Below, piece after piece: positions 10,945 through 21,500 of a DNA stretch of 64,000 bases. How positions within the stretch are numbered: the first letter of the stretch is position 1; the number at the start of each line of letters is the position of its first letter. The position numbers and the translations under genes were made by a program. Source of the stretch: an uncultured Pedobacter sp. (GTDB taxonomy: Bacteria > Bacteroidota > Bacteroidia > Sphingobacteriales > Sphingobacteriaceae); contig NZ_CAMLIG010000015.1 in assembly GCF_946480185.1 (NCBI RefSeq), positions 30,517 through 94,516 of the forward strand, in the 5' to 3' direction. The notes under the pieces were generated by a model. The model did no database searches. It was not told the origin of the DNA and saw only the letters and a list, made by a program, of their open reading frames with translations.

Positions 10945-10982
10945 AAGCTTATTCTTTCTTTAAAAAAAGAATAAGCTTTTTT
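10945..10982 (+). terminator. Strong terminator after susCD
   Basis: A 13-bp perfect stem (AAGCTTATTCTTT with AAAGAATAAGCTT) with a short loop is followed by a T run. The rest of the 10824-11137 gap holds no recognisable gene. Confidence 0.85.
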
Positions 10983-11137
10983 AAAAAACCATGTTTTCTA
11001 AACCTATATGCGTTTTAAAGTCTTATTCTCGTGTTTCTGAGTTTTGCAATTTTGTGCGTCCTTTAGTTGCTCAGACAAGCCGAAAGTTTGATTATTGAGA
11101 TTTGATATACAGAAAGATTAACCAAATTACTCAACTA

Positions 11138-12832
11138 ATGTCTTTTATTCGCAATTATTGCTACGTCATTGTTTTTTTATCTGTTATGTTTAATTGCAAC
11201 ATTGCAATTGGCAGTTTAAAATTTAATCTAAAAAACGATATTAAAAGTTCGGTTGCAACAACCTACTATATTCATCCAACATTAGGTGATGATGCTAACA
11301 AAGGAACATCAAAAGCGTTTGCTTTTAAAACACTGGCTCCAATTCAAAAACTAAAACTTACACCGGGTGATAAAATTGTTTTGGCAAATGGGCAAGTTTA
11401 TACAGGCAGCTTAAATCTTGTCAATCAACAAGGAAATAAATCAAAGCCTATTGAAATCACATCCATTAAATGGGATGAAAATGATAAAGAACAACCCGCA
11501 ATTATAGATTTTAAAGGTTTAGAGAATGGAATCCTTATTCAGGACTGTAGCTTTTTAGCTATCTCAAATTTACAGCTTACAGCAAATGGTTACCAAACAC
11601 CAAATAATTCACAAAAAATGAGGTGTGGAGTTTTAATAACTAATTCCGACAAATCTTTAATGACCAATATCAGCCTAAAACAGTTGGTTGTTAAAGATGT
11701 ATATTATGAAAACGCGGGATATAAAAGAGGGGCAGGCGAAGTGAAAAGTGCCAACGGAACCCAAAAATATGGATGGGGAATTAGGCTAATCAGCGATGAT
11801 AGCGAAAAACTGTTAAAAAATATCACCATTAGTAATTGTACCATTGCGGATGTTAGTCATACAGGCATTAAACTAACCGGTAAAGGACAAAACATCAGCG
11901 ATATAACAATTAGAGATAGCCGAATAGAGAATACTGGTGGTCCTGGTATCCAAATGTCCGAGGTAAATAATATTTATGTAGCCAATAATTTAGTTGATCA
12001 TCCCGGAAGTAATAATGATAGCCGTAAATGGGGTAGGGGAAGTGGTTTGTGGACTTGGGGATCATCAAATATCTTAATTGAGAAAAACCAGTTTTTAAAT
12101 GCCAATGGCCCCGGAGACTCTGCGGGCGCACATATTGATTTTAATTGTGATAATGTTGTCATCCAATACAATTTCAGTTATAACAATGCAGGAGGATTTT
12201 GTGAAATATTGGGGAACAATTATAACTGTGCATATCGCTATAATGTAAGTGTTAATGATGGCTATAGAGTTAAAGGCAAAGACGGTGCTTTCCAGGAAGG
12301 GAAAACTTTATGGTTAAGTGGTTATGTTGGAAATAAAGCGCCACTTAAAGGACCTGTAAACACATATATTTATAACAACACAATTTACTGCGATTCAACG
12401 ATTGTTCCCAAAATCGCTTTCGCTAATAATAGCTCCGGAATATTAATTGCAAACAATATTTTTTACACAAAAAACGACTTTAAAGCTGTTTTAGGCGATC
12501 AGTATAAGCCCGATACAGAAAATAGTCTGATTACTAAAAATGTGATATTTAGCAATAATCTGTTTGCTCACAAATCTTCATGGCCAAGTGAAGCTTCACT
12601 TAAAGACACAAACTCTTTTTACGGCGACCCTATTTTTAAAAATCCGGAATTGGCAAAAATCAATGCCTTTACGCCAAAAAACATTAAAATAATACAGCAC
12701 CACGGAATCGATATTGTTGCGTTCCCTTTCAACAAAACCAAATTAAATTATTCCTTAAAAATGGATAAAGATATTTTGGGAAATAAATTGATTGGAAAGC
12801 CGAGTCTTGGTGCCATTCAACCATTTGAATAA
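11138..12832 (+). CDS. Right-handed parallel beta-helix protein, secreted, possibly a polysaccharide lyase or glycoside hydrolase
   Basis: The ATG chosen gives a clear signal peptide (MSFIRNYCYVIVFLSVMFN..., about 26 residues); a TTG 36 bp upstream would add a hydrophilic tail and is less likely. The N-terminus has the motif YYIHPTLGDDANKGTSKAFA, typical of the cap of secreted beta-helix enzymes (real onset GDDxNxGTSxxxAF, then TLxPGDxIxLxNGxxY). The middle contains many short repeats with asparagine ladders (NITISNCTI, DITIRDSRIEN, NIYVANNLVDH, NVVIQYNFSYNN). This fold is shared by several polysaccharide lyase families and some hydrolases, and I cannot assign a family or a catalytic residue. 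It lies 23 bp before the sulfatase, so both probably act together on the same glycan. Confidence 0.75.
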   Translation: MSFIRNYCYVIVFLSVMFNCNIAIGSLKFNLKNDIKSSVATTYYIHPTLGDDANKGTSKAFAFKTLAPIQKLKLTPGDKIVLANGQVYTGSLNLVNQQGNKSKPIEITSIKWDENDKEQPAIIDFKGLENGILIQDCSFLAISNLQLTANGYQTPNNSQKMRCGVLITNSDKSLMTNISLKQLVVKDVYYENAGYKRGAGEVKSANGTQKYGWGIRLISDDSEKLLKNITISNCTIADVSHTGIKLTGKGQNISDITIRDSRIENTGGPGIQMSEVNNIYVANNLVDHPGSNNDSRKWGRGSGLWTWGSSNILIEKNQFLNANGPGDSAGAHIDFNCDNVVIQYNFSYNNAGGFCEILGNNYNCAYRYNVSVNDGYRVKGKDGAFQEGKTLWLSGYVGNKAPLKGPVNTYIYNNTIYCDSTIVPKIAFANNSSGILIANNIFYTKNDFKAVLGDQYKPDTENSLITKNVIFSNNLFAHKSSWPSEASLKDTNSFYGDPIFKNPELAKINAFTPKNIKIIQHHGIDIVAFPFNKTKLNYSLKMDKDILGNKLIGKPSLGAIQPFE

Positions 12833-12855
12833 TTATTAAAATAAATTGTTATCCT

Positions 12856-14391
12856 ATGTTAGTACTTCAAAAATTAAACGTAAGACCTTTATTAATGATT
12901 GTCGCAATGTTTATCATGACTTTCATGCTAAATTCATGTAAACAAACCCATTCTTCTGATAAAAAAACCAACATCATCATCATTTATGCTGACGATTTAG
13001 GTTACGGAGATTTAAGTTGTTACGGAGCTACAGCGCTACATACGCCAAATATTGATAGTTTAGCTAACCATGGGATAAAATTTACCGATGCCCATTGTTC
13101 TGCATCAACTTGTACACCATCACGTTTTGCTTTGCTAACCGGTAGTTATGCTTTCAGGAACAATGCAGCCATCCTTCCGGGAGATGCGCCCCTAATTATT
13201 AATCCAAAAAAAGAGACTATTGCATCGATGCTAAAAAAAGCCGGATATACTACCGGTGTAATTGGCAAATGGCATTTGGGTTTAGGCAACGGAGCACCAA
13301 ACTGGAACGGTTCTATAAGTCCCGGACCTTTAGAAATTGGGTTTGACTATAGTTTTTTAATTCCGGCAACGCCAGACCGGGTGCCCACTGTTTTTGTGGA
13401 AAATCACAGTGTCGTTAATCTCGACAAACAAGACCCAATAACCATAAATTATGATAAGAGAATTGGTAATGAACCGATAGGATTAGAACATCCCGAAATG
13501 CTTAAAATGCAGGCCGACAGCCAACATAGCGGAACCATTGTGAACGGCATTAGCAGAATTGGCTTTATGAAAGGCGGGCATAAGGCTTATTGGAAAGATG
13601 AAGATTTTAATACTGTTTTAAATGAAAAAGCAAAAGCATTTATTAACGGAAATAAAGATCAGCCTTTCTTTCTATACTACGCATTACCTAATATTCATGT
13701 ACCCCGGGTAGCCAACGCAAAATTTGCAGGCGTATCAGGTTTGGGCCCTAGAGGTGATGAAATTTTAGAGATGGATTGGATGGTTGGAGAGTTAATGAAA
13801 ACCTTAAAAAATTTAGGTATCGAAGACAATACTTTAGTGATTTTTAGCAGTGATAATGGTCCTGTGCTAGATGACGGCTACGCAGATAAAGCCGTACAGT
13901 TATTAGGAAACCATAAACCTGCCGGAATTTATAAAGGCGGAAAATATAGTGCTTATGAAGGCGGAACCCGAGTGCCTACCATTACATTTTGGCCAAATAA
14001 AATTAAACCCGGAGAAAGCGACGCATTATTTAGTCAGGTCGATTTTTACGCCTCTTTGACATCGATGGTGGGTTTTAAAGGAAATAATGCACCGGATAGC
14101 GAAAATATGTTATCAGTATTAACGGGCAAATCAAAAACCGGACGGAAACAGATGGTAGAAGAAGCTTTTACCATGTCTTTAAGATCGGGTGATTGGAAAT
14201 ACATTGCTCCTTTTAATGGTAAAACACCAGATTGGTTAAAAAATAAAGCGGTGCCCACAGGTTTACAAACAGAACCACAGCTATATAATTTAAAAGACGA
14301 TCCTACAGAATCACACAATTTGGCAGATCAGTATCCGGATGACTTACAGAAGCTTTCTAAATCTTTAACAGAGATTATGGCGCATAAGTAA
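12856..14391 (+). CDS. Sulfatase, family S1 (formylglycine-dependent), lipoprotein
   Basis: This enzyme hydrolyses sulfate esters, here most likely on the glycan handled by this locus. The lipobox ends at Cys28. The sulfatase core shows metal-binding Asp46-Asp47 (YADDLGYGD) and the formylglycine motif CTPSR starting at Cys86, within STCTPSRFALLTG, plus GVIGKWHLGL and a late IFSSDNGP metal motif. The Cys-type motif requires an anaerobic or FGE-type maturase encoded elsewhere. The length of 511 residues is normal. A sulfatase beside GH128 enzymes is unusual for plain laminarin and suggests a sulfated or mixed substrate; that is inference. Confidence 0.92.
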   Translation: MLVLQKLNVRPLLMIVAMFIMTFMLNSCKQTHSSDKKTNIIIIYADDLGYGDLSCYGATALHTPNIDSLANHGIKFTDAHCSASTCTPSRFALLTGSYAFRNNAAILPGDAPLIINPKKETIASMLKKAGYTTGVIGKWHLGLGNGAPNWNGSISPGPLEIGFDYSFLIPATPDRVPTVFVENHSVVNLDKQDPITINYDKRIGNEPIGLEHPEMLKMQADSQHSGTIVNGISRIGFMKGGHKAYWKDEDFNTVLNEKAKAFINGNKDQPFFLYYALPNIHVPRVANAKFAGVSGLGPRGDEILEMDWMVGELMKTLKNLGIEDNTLVIFSSDNGPVLDDGYADKAVQLLGNHKPAGIYKGGKYSAYEGGTRVPTITFWPNKIKPGESDALFSQVDFYASLTSMVGFKGNNAPDSENMLSVLTGKSKTGRKQMVEEAFTMSLRSGDWKYIAPFNGKTPDWLKNKAVPTGLQTEPQLYNLKDDPTESHNLADQYPDDLQKLSKSLTEIMAHK

Positions 14392-14528
14392 AAAGCTATG
14401 AGCAAACTGAATTGAGAGAACAACAATCTGCTTGAACAATTTAGCACCTAACAATGAATAGATATGCCACGCATAATGCCTATTTAGTTTAGGATATTTG
14501 ATTTAAACGATAACCAAATTATTTAAAC

Positions 14529-14572
14529 AAAACTGATTATTGATTTAATCTCATAAAGATGGAATCAGTTTT
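14529..14572 (+). terminator. Possible terminator hairpin between sulfatase and second GH128 gene
   Basis: A 10-bp stem, AAAACTGATT with AATCAGTTTT, encloses a 24-nt loop and is followed at a short distance by a TTTTTT run. The large loop lowers confidence. Confidence 0.4.
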
Positions 14573-14614
14573 AAATCAGTTTTTTATTAACCAATTTAAA
14601 TTAAAAGAAACAAC

Positions 14615-15823
14615 ATGAAAAACCTTCGAATCCATTTTCTGATTTTTATTTCAATAAGTATTGCTGTTTCTGCCTGTTCTAAAAAAGATAATGCTCAGCC
14701 TTCAGTTTATGTGCCACCAGTTGTTGTTCCTCCAACGCCGGGCGGTTCGGGCGGTAACACCGGGATGACAATTTCCCAAAGTTTAAACCAGGAATCTCCA
14801 AAAACAGATTTGGATGTTTCTGTTATCTATTCAAGCTCAACACAGTCTAGCGCTAACTTTAAGCCATTGCCAGATGGTTATAACGATAATATTAAATCTT
14901 TTACCTTGCCAAAAGGCTACATGGTTTCTTTTGCCGAAAACCAAAACGGTACCGGAGAATCTATATGTTACGTTGCCGCAGTTAGTGATGTAAAAGAAAA
15001 TTTGCCAAGCAGATTAGTTGGAAAAGTTTCTTTCGTGAGGTTTTTCCCAATTAAATACACAAATAAAAAAGGTTTGTGCAATACCAATGTTAGCGAAGCT
15101 GCTGCACAAAAAGCTTCCTGGTTTTACAATTGGGGTTTAGGTGCTACTTCTAACGAAACTGGCACTTACGCTCCTATGACTTGGGGTAAAGGTGCGGCAA
15201 CAACAGCAAATGCTTTGGCTTTTATTGCAAGAACAGATATTGATCATATAATGTCTTTTAATGAGCCGGATAACACAGGCCAATCAAATATCCCTATTAT
15301 TGATACTGCTATTGCCAGATACAAGTTGATGATGCAGACAGGGTTAAGACTTGTTTCTCCAGCAGTTGAGCAGGACAATTCAACAGCCAGTACAGATTGG
15401 TTGCCTATGTTTATGGTTGCGGCAACAGCTCAAAAATTAAGAGTTGATGTTATTGCATTACATTGGTATGATTGGGGAAATGAAAAAAACAACAAGGCTA
15501 CAGATCAACTAACTGCAGATGCGATTTTAACAAGGTTTAAAAACTATGTAGAAAAACTACACGCCGCTTATCCAGATCAAAATTTGTGGTTTACAGAGTA
15601 TAACTGTAACCCCGCAAGATCAGAAGCCGTACATAAACTTTTTATGCAGAGTTCTGCGGCATATCTTAACACAGTTCCTTACGTAGAGCGTTATGCCTAC
15701 TTTTTTCCAAGTTCATTACCCATATCTTCCGGAGCTCCAAGTTATGCTCCAACAGCACTAGGTCAGGTTTGGTATAATATTTCTTCCCCTTCGGCATTAA
15801 GTGCAAATATAATTCCTAAATAG
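14615..15823 (+). CDS. GH128-type endo-beta-1,3-glucanase, surface lipoprotein
   Basis: This predicted glucanase is anchored as a lipoprotein: a signal sequence ends at Cys21 and is followed by a Pro/Gly-rich linker (PPVVVPPTPGG, about residues 33-50). The catalytic domain of the Glyco_hydro_cc (GH128) type covers roughly residues 130-395. Glu217 in FNEPDN is the likely acid/base and Glu328 in LWFTEYN the likely nucleophile; the HWYDWG motif between them lines the active site. The catalytic domain is close to the end of the truncated gene at the start of the window, but it lacks the binding module and T9SS tail. Alternative: another clan GH-A glucan-active family; the fold assignment is firmer than the substrate. 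Confidence 0.8.
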   Translation: MKNLRIHFLIFISISIAVSACSKKDNAQPSVYVPPVVVPPTPGGSGGNTGMTISQSLNQESPKTDLDVSVIYSSSTQSSANFKPLPDGYNDNIKSFTLPKGYMVSFAENQNGTGESICYVAAVSDVKENLPSRLVGKVSFVRFFPIKYTNKKGLCNTNVSEAAAQKASWFYNWGLGATSNETGTYAPMTWGKGAATTANALAFIARTDIDHIMSFNEPDNTGQSNIPIIDTAIARYKLMMQTGLRLVSPAVEQDNSTASTDWLPMFMVAATAQKLRVDVIALHWYDWGNEKNNKATDQLTADAILTRFKNYVEKLHAAYPDQNLWFTEYNCNPARSEAVHKLFMQSSAAYLNTVPYVERYAYFFPSSLPISSGAPSYAPTALGQVWYNISSPSALSANIIPK

Positions 15824-15836
15824 CCGAACCTTAAAA

Positions 15837-15875
15837 AAAAGTCCATTTCAACATAAAATATTGAAATGGACTTTT
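15837..15875. terminator. Bidirectional terminator at the end of the polysaccharide locus
   Basis: A 10-bp perfect stem, GTCCATTTCA with TGAAATGGAC, is extended by A4/T4 on each side, so it could stop transcription in both directions. Confidence 0.8.
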
Positions 15876-15955
15876 AGAAACGATCAATAACATCATTTCA
15901 AAAACTTATCAAAAAGATATTGATAATCAATTTATTAATTGTTTTTTAGGAGTAG

Positions 15956-16200
15956 CTATTTGTTTTTGTAAAAACTGATATTTGAAATGGTTCCACTGTA
16001 TCCTTTAATTTGGGTATCGGTAAAATAACCATCATTATTAGCACTAAAGCAAATTCCCTTAATATCTGGAGATAATTGAATGGTTTTTGCAATATAACAT
16101 TGATCACGTTTAAAGCATCTCTTTCTGACTTCAGGATGGTAACTGTCAGATTATCTGAATTTTCTGCTTTAAAAATTGATACTTGTTGTTAGCATTAAAG
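15956..16200 (-). pseudogene. Gene remnant downstream of tamL, broken by two apparent -1 shifts
   Basis: On the minus strand the last 60 or so codons before a TAG read as protein (ending GYSGTISNISFYKNK). Upstream, protein-like sequence continues in other frames. Adding one A in each of two short A runs (near 16095 and near 16170) joins the pieces into one frame of about 85 residues that begins within the end of tamL. No start codon or full gene is present. I do not recognise the family. It may be the end of a deleted gene, or small errors in the sequence may exaggerate the damage. Confidence 0.35.
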
Positions 16201-16209
16201 TTTGCACCG

Positions 16210-18501
16210 CTAAAACGGATACCCAATAGCCAAGTTAAATACCAAATTCTCTTTTCTCCAGTTTTTATCTCCAAACTTAATATCGTTCAATACCCATCTC
16301 TCACCTTGCGGTAAATAAGGTTTTCTAATCGGGAAACCCAAATCTAAACGTAAAATCAAAAAAGATAAATCTAAACGTACTCCGGCACCTGCATCAACTG
16401 CAAGTTCGTTTAAAAAATGGCTACTAAAAGCTGCGCCCTGTTTTTGTGGATCATTGTTTAATAACCAGATGTTTCCGGCATCTACAAACAAAGCACCTTT
16501 AAAAATCGAAGTAAAATCATACCTATACTCCGAATTTAATTCCAATTTAATATCTCCAGACTGGTCTGGCAAAAAAGAATTAGCATTAGCTGGTTCTTTG
16601 TAAGTTCCTGGACCAATTGATCTTGCCCTAAAGCCACGTAAACTGCTTGTTCCGCCAATAAAAAATTGTTTGATAAAGGGCAATTGCGAGGAATTTCCAT
16701 AAGGATAACCAAAACCGGTAATGATACGGCTTGCGATGGTTGATTTTGCTCCAAATTTAAAATAGTGCCTAAAATCGTTTTCTATTTTTAAATATTGGCT
16801 AAACGGTACTTTAAATATTCTGGCGGTATCGCCGTTTAAAACATCGCTTTTGTTAATTAAACCCGCAATATTTCCGGCTAAATCTATTTGTCCTTTGTAA
16901 TAAAAAGTGTTTTTCTTTTTGGTTTCGGCAGTTGTGGTGTAAGTGTAACTATAAGACGGACCAAAAATAAGCTGTTTGTCAATTATCCGTTGTAAACTGG
17001 GTACAGTATCGGCTTGCGCCTGATACTCTGCAGATATATTGGAGGAATTGGTGTAGGTGATTTCTGTAAGTTTTAAGGAATGTTCTTTACGGATATTCTC
17101 TTTCCATAAATAGCCAAAAGAGCCTCTGAAAGTGTTTAAGGAATATAATCCTGTTCTGTTCTGGTACTCGAAACCTAAAGTTGCCACTGTTTTAGGCGTA
17201 AAAGCCGAGATGGATTTAAACTTAACAAAAGGGGTCACAAATTTTGGCCAGGTTAAGCTGGCGTCGCCACCGAAGCGCAATACGTTATGCCCATTGTTTT
17301 GTCCCGAAACTTGAGTTTCTGCTCCAATAAACGCTGTAACCGTTAGTTGTTCAGCACCTCTAAAGGCATTTCTGTTAGTCCAGTTGAGGTTTACCTCAGA
17401 ACCGGTATAATTTGCGGAGTTTGTTTTACCTAGCAACTCTAATCGGATAGATTTTTTTGGCAGAGGCGTTAGATAATAGTAAGCGTCCAAAACGCTATTT
17501 AAAGAATCAGAGGGTTTGAACTCGTTTTTAACAAATTTAAAAGTACCCACATTTACTAATCTATTTAGCGATAAATTATGGTCGGTGCGGTTGTAAATAT
17601 CGCCTTTGTTAAATTGTAAGGCCCGGTCGAAAATTTGTGGCTTAAATTTTTTCTTCGGGTCAACAATGATCAAATCTTTATACCTATTTAAAGAATCGGT
17701 ATAGCGCTGCACACTGTCGTTACCCAAGCTATAATCCGGATAAACATAAATATCGCCAATGCTATAAACGTTTTTTGCCTGTTGTGGCGTTTGGTTTTTA
17801 ACTTTTAAAATGATATCAACTTGGTGTTTGCCTACTGTACTATCTACTTGCGCCAATAAATAATCGGGACCGAAATAAAAAAATCCTTGCTCTTTTAATT
17901 TGGCATCAATCCTTGCTCTTTCGGCTTTTATTTTACCCAAATCATAAGGCTCGCCAGCTTTAAAAAATGTAGTTTCTTTTGTTGCGGCTACGGCTAAACC
18001 TAATTTGCTGGAGTCTGTGGGGAATTTAACTTCTCTAATTTTATACTGAAAGTTAGGTTTAACAGTATAAATAGCGGTTGCCCGTTTATGTTTAGCAGTT
18101 GAATCAGCGTAAGCCCTACCTTTAAAATAGCCACGGTTGTCCAAGCGGTTTTCTATCAATTTAACATTATAATCTAAATCAACTTTTGAGAAATAAACTG
18201 GCGCTTGCCCAAATTTTGTGTTTAAAAAGTGTTTAATTCCTTTGGTTTTGTTTGTTTTGGTAATGTTATAAATCCATAATTTGGGACGCAAACCTAAAAT
18301 TGATGAATTTGGAAGCGGACGTAAAATACTTTCTAATTCATCTTTTAAGATGGATTTTTCTGATTTTTTAATACTATCGCCTTCCACTTTAATTTTAGCA
18401 CCTACATAAAGTAACTCGCCCTTTGGCAAATATTTGGTGTTGCTACATGAGGCAATAAAAAATACAACCACTAATAAATATATATGAGATTTAAGTTTCA
18501 T
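16210..18501 (-). CDS. tamL: TamL: BamA/TamA-family outer membrane lipoprotein
   Basis: This is an Omp85-family barrel that works with TamB in outer membrane biogenesis. The ATG chosen gives a lipoprotein signal (MKLKSHIYLL..., lipobox IASC, Cys19). A longer frame of 20 more residues is possible but would put charged sequence before the signal. The start lies 1 bp after the tamB stop, indicating translational coupling. POTRA-like repeats occupy roughly the first 400 residues. The surface-antigen barrel has the characteristic QFFIGGTSSLRGFRARSIGPG (quoted as GGTSSLRGFRARSIGPG) and ends in AIGYPF with a terminal Phe, as in BamA proteins. The lipid anchor distinguishes TamL of the Bacteroidota from TamA of Proteobacteria. 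Confidence 0.88.
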   Translation of the reverse strand: MKLKSHIYLLVVVFFIASCSNTKYLPKGELLYVGAKIKVEGDSIKKSEKSILKDELESILRPLPNSSILGLRPKLWIYNITKTNKTKGIKHFLNTKFGQAPVYFSKVDLDYNVKLIENRLDNRGYFKGRAYADSTAKHKRATAIYTVKPNFQYKIREVKFPTDSSKLGLAVAATKETTFFKAGEPYDLGKIKAERARIDAKLKEQGFFYFGPDYLLAQVDSTVGKHQVDIILKVKNQTPQQAKNVYSIGDIYVYPDYSLGNDSVQRYTDSLNRYKDLIIVDPKKKFKPQIFDRALQFNKGDIYNRTDHNLSLNRLVNVGTFKFVKNEFKPSDSLNSVLDAYYYLTPLPKKSIRLELLGKTNSANYTGSEVNLNWTNRNAFRGAEQLTVTAFIGAETQVSGQNNGHNVLRFGGDASLTWPKFVTPFVKFKSISAFTPKTVATLGFEYQNRTGLYSLNTFRGSFGYLWKENIRKEHSLKLTEITYTNSSNISAEYQAQADTVPSLQRIIDKQLIFGPSYSYTYTTTAETKKKNTFYYKGQIDLAGNIAGLINKSDVLNGDTARIFKVPFSQYLKIENDFRHYFKFGAKSTIASRIITGFGYPYGNSSQLPFIKQFFIGGTSSLRGFRARSIGPGTYKEPANANSFLPDQSGDIKLELNSEYRYDFTSIFKGALFVDAGNIWLLNNDPQKQGAAFSSHFLNELAVDAGAGVRLDLSFLILRLDLGFPIRKPYLPQGERWVLNDIKFGDKNWRKENLVFNLAIGYPF

Positions 18502-18502
18502 G

Positions 18503-21500
18503 TTAGTTGCTCTCGGTGTTATCTTTCTTTTTGTTATCTTTCTTGATTTTCGATTTTTCAAAAAGTTCTTTAAACTTATTGTAATCCATGGTAATGATAA
18601 AACCTAAACCAGTTTCCACTACCTGCCCTTGCAATGCCACCTGATATTGGTTTTTGCGGTACGCTCTTAGTAAATACCTGCCGTCTTTAGAAAGCGAATA
18701 ATCAATAGCAACATCACCAGCAATATTATTTGCTTGTTGGTTGCTCTGTTGCGGGCCTTCTAGTCCAAAACTGCTACCAATGGTAACTTTTAACCGGTCG
18801 TTTAATAAACGTTTGGATAATCCCACATTCAAATCGGTTCGGTTTGCTCTTTGGCCTGTAGTATAATCGTTCGTAGATTCTAAATCAAAGTTTAGCTGAA
18901 CTCCTTGAATCAAATCACCCGCAAAATCATTCAATTGTTGCGAGATAATTTTACTTACGCTTTGCCTTATCAAAGTTTCTGCACCGCCAGAACCTGCTTC
19001 ACTAGCAAAAGGATTTTCGCCGATAAATCTGTTCAACAATAGCAATGCAAAAACCTGTTTATTAAGCTCAGATGGCTGTTGCCTTAACTGATCCAACTTT
19101 GTTTTAGAATCATCAATGATATTTTGTGCAACATTATAATTGCCATCAGGCAAAATAATATCAAATGAAATTTCGGGTTTCATCAATTCACCCTTCATTT
19201 TTAGCAATACATTAAATGGCAGCTTTTGCTTGTAAGTATTTTTAACCGCTTGTGGTTTGTCACCTAACTGGTCGCCAACTAAATCTATAGGGGCAGTATC
19301 TGCTACGTAAATAGCGGTTACGTCTAAAGTTGCAGAAAGCGGGTCGCCGGTCCACAAAACAGAGCTTCCTTTATCAATTTTAAACTGTCGTTTGATGAAA
19401 TTGAAAGACATTTCATAATAGCCTTCTTTCAGTTCATATTTCCCTGTTAAAGATATTTTTCCGGACGGATCTATTCCAGCACTTAATTCTGCGTCTCCTT
19501 TTAATTTTACAAAATCTCCATTTCCTTTATCAATTACCATGGTAAGTTCCGCCTCCGGGTCAACCTCGATTGCCATGTTAAGGTTCATTCCTTTAAAATT
19601 GGTTTTGTTTAAAGAATCGGGTAATACAAAGGCTTTGTTAAATGCAGGATCGTCCTGATCTATAAATTCCACAATTCCTTCTTTATCGGCAATTCCAGGA
19701 TCGTTTTGTGGCAAAACCAAAGTAAGTTTGGTGTCCTTATTTATCCGTAAACTTCCGTCAATCACGGGATTATCTAAATCGCCTTTGATACGCATTTTGG
19801 TATCAAAATAAAGTTTACCGTAATACAGATCATTGTCTTTTTCTGTAGAGTTAACTGCCATAAAGTTATCGGCATCTACTTCTAAATTAAACCTATAATC
19901 TTTAAAAGTTTGGGTGTAAATAGCACCGTTAACCGATAGTTTATTATCCGCCGAATCTGCCAGAGAAAAATTATTGAATAATATTCCATCGCCATTGAAA
20001 ACAATTTTATCTGTACCTAATTTGTAATAAGAATTTATTGGAGTAACCCTAAAAGCGGCATCGTTAAAGGCAACATCACCTAAAACTTTTGGGGCATCAA
20101 CGGTTCCGGTAATTTTAAATGCACCGTTTAAAAATCCTTTTGAATCGCTGATATTACCAAAGGTGAATCCTTCAATACTTTTTAAATTAAGGCGCTGCAT
20201 ATCCAAATTCATATCAAAACTGCTGTTCCCTGTATGGTATAATCCTTTTAAATTAACTTGGTTTCCGTAGCCAGTAATGGCAACGTCTGCATTAAAAGTA
20301 TTCGGCGTGTTGTTGTTTACTTTTATGGCGAGGTTGCCCACCGTATCCGTCATAAAATTAAAGTCCTTTACCGTCATATCTGCATTAAAATTGGGCGTGT
20401 TTGCCAAATTTTTAACCAGTACATTCCCGTTAATTACGCCACCTGCCAAAAGCGAATCTTTGGATATAATATTAGTAATAGTTTCTATTCTAAAATTGGC
20501 GAAATCAATTGCTAAAGGTGAATTTGCCGATGTTTGTTGCGATTGTATTTTGATAGATTGGCCAGAATTGCTTAGCTCAAAATTATTTGCATAAACGCCC
20601 GTTTGACCAAACCTAATTACGTTGTCTTTTGTAATTTGCCATTTTTGGTAATTCAATTTTAAGCCATCTAAATTCAGTCTAAATTCGCTGTCCTTGTTTT
20701 CTAAGGCTTTTAAATTTCCGGCAATTAGGTAGCGTTCTTTGTCTGCTTGGTCACGTACCTGTAAGCGGTAATCTATTAAATTGTTTTTTAATTGCCCGGT
20801 TAAGCTCGTTTTTGGCAATACCAAGGATTGACTTTTTATTTCGTCTATCAGTAAACTGTATTTCAATGCAGCGCTGTCGGTATTTATTTTTAACCTACCG
20901 TTGGTAATGGTATAGCCAGTGTAAATTAGTTTTGGGGTAGTACCGTTTACCACTATTGTATCTCCGTTGCTGTTATATCTTCCTTTTATCGCAATGGGTT
21001 CTATTCGGGTTAAACCTGGCACCAAAGTATATAAAATGGGGTCGTCAGATACGTTCAAAGCAAAGACAAAGCGTTGCGGTTTTATAGTGTTGGCTTTTGC
21101 CACAGCAACTCCGTTTGTATTGTAATATTTTGCAATGGTATTGCTGAATGCGGCGCCAACTTCTGTTAATTTGTATTTGCCTACAATATTTGCCGACAAA
21201 ATTTGCGAGCTGAGTTTTAAACTGCTGAGGTCCGCTGTGGCTTTTGAAATCAGTTTTACCGAATCCAGCTGGTAACGTTTTTTACCATCCGAAATCAATA
21301 ATTTCGTTAAAAATAGCTGCCCATTTAGGTAATCCGCATCGGCAGTTTTAATATCCGCGTCAAGCGTAGCTCTTAATTTTAAAGGTTTGGCATACAAGTT
21401 TAAGGCTTTTAAATCCACACTGTCCAAATTCAGTTTCATTTTTATCGATGGGTATTTTTCTTTAAAACTTCCGCTAGCTAACAGGTCGAAATCTAAGTTA

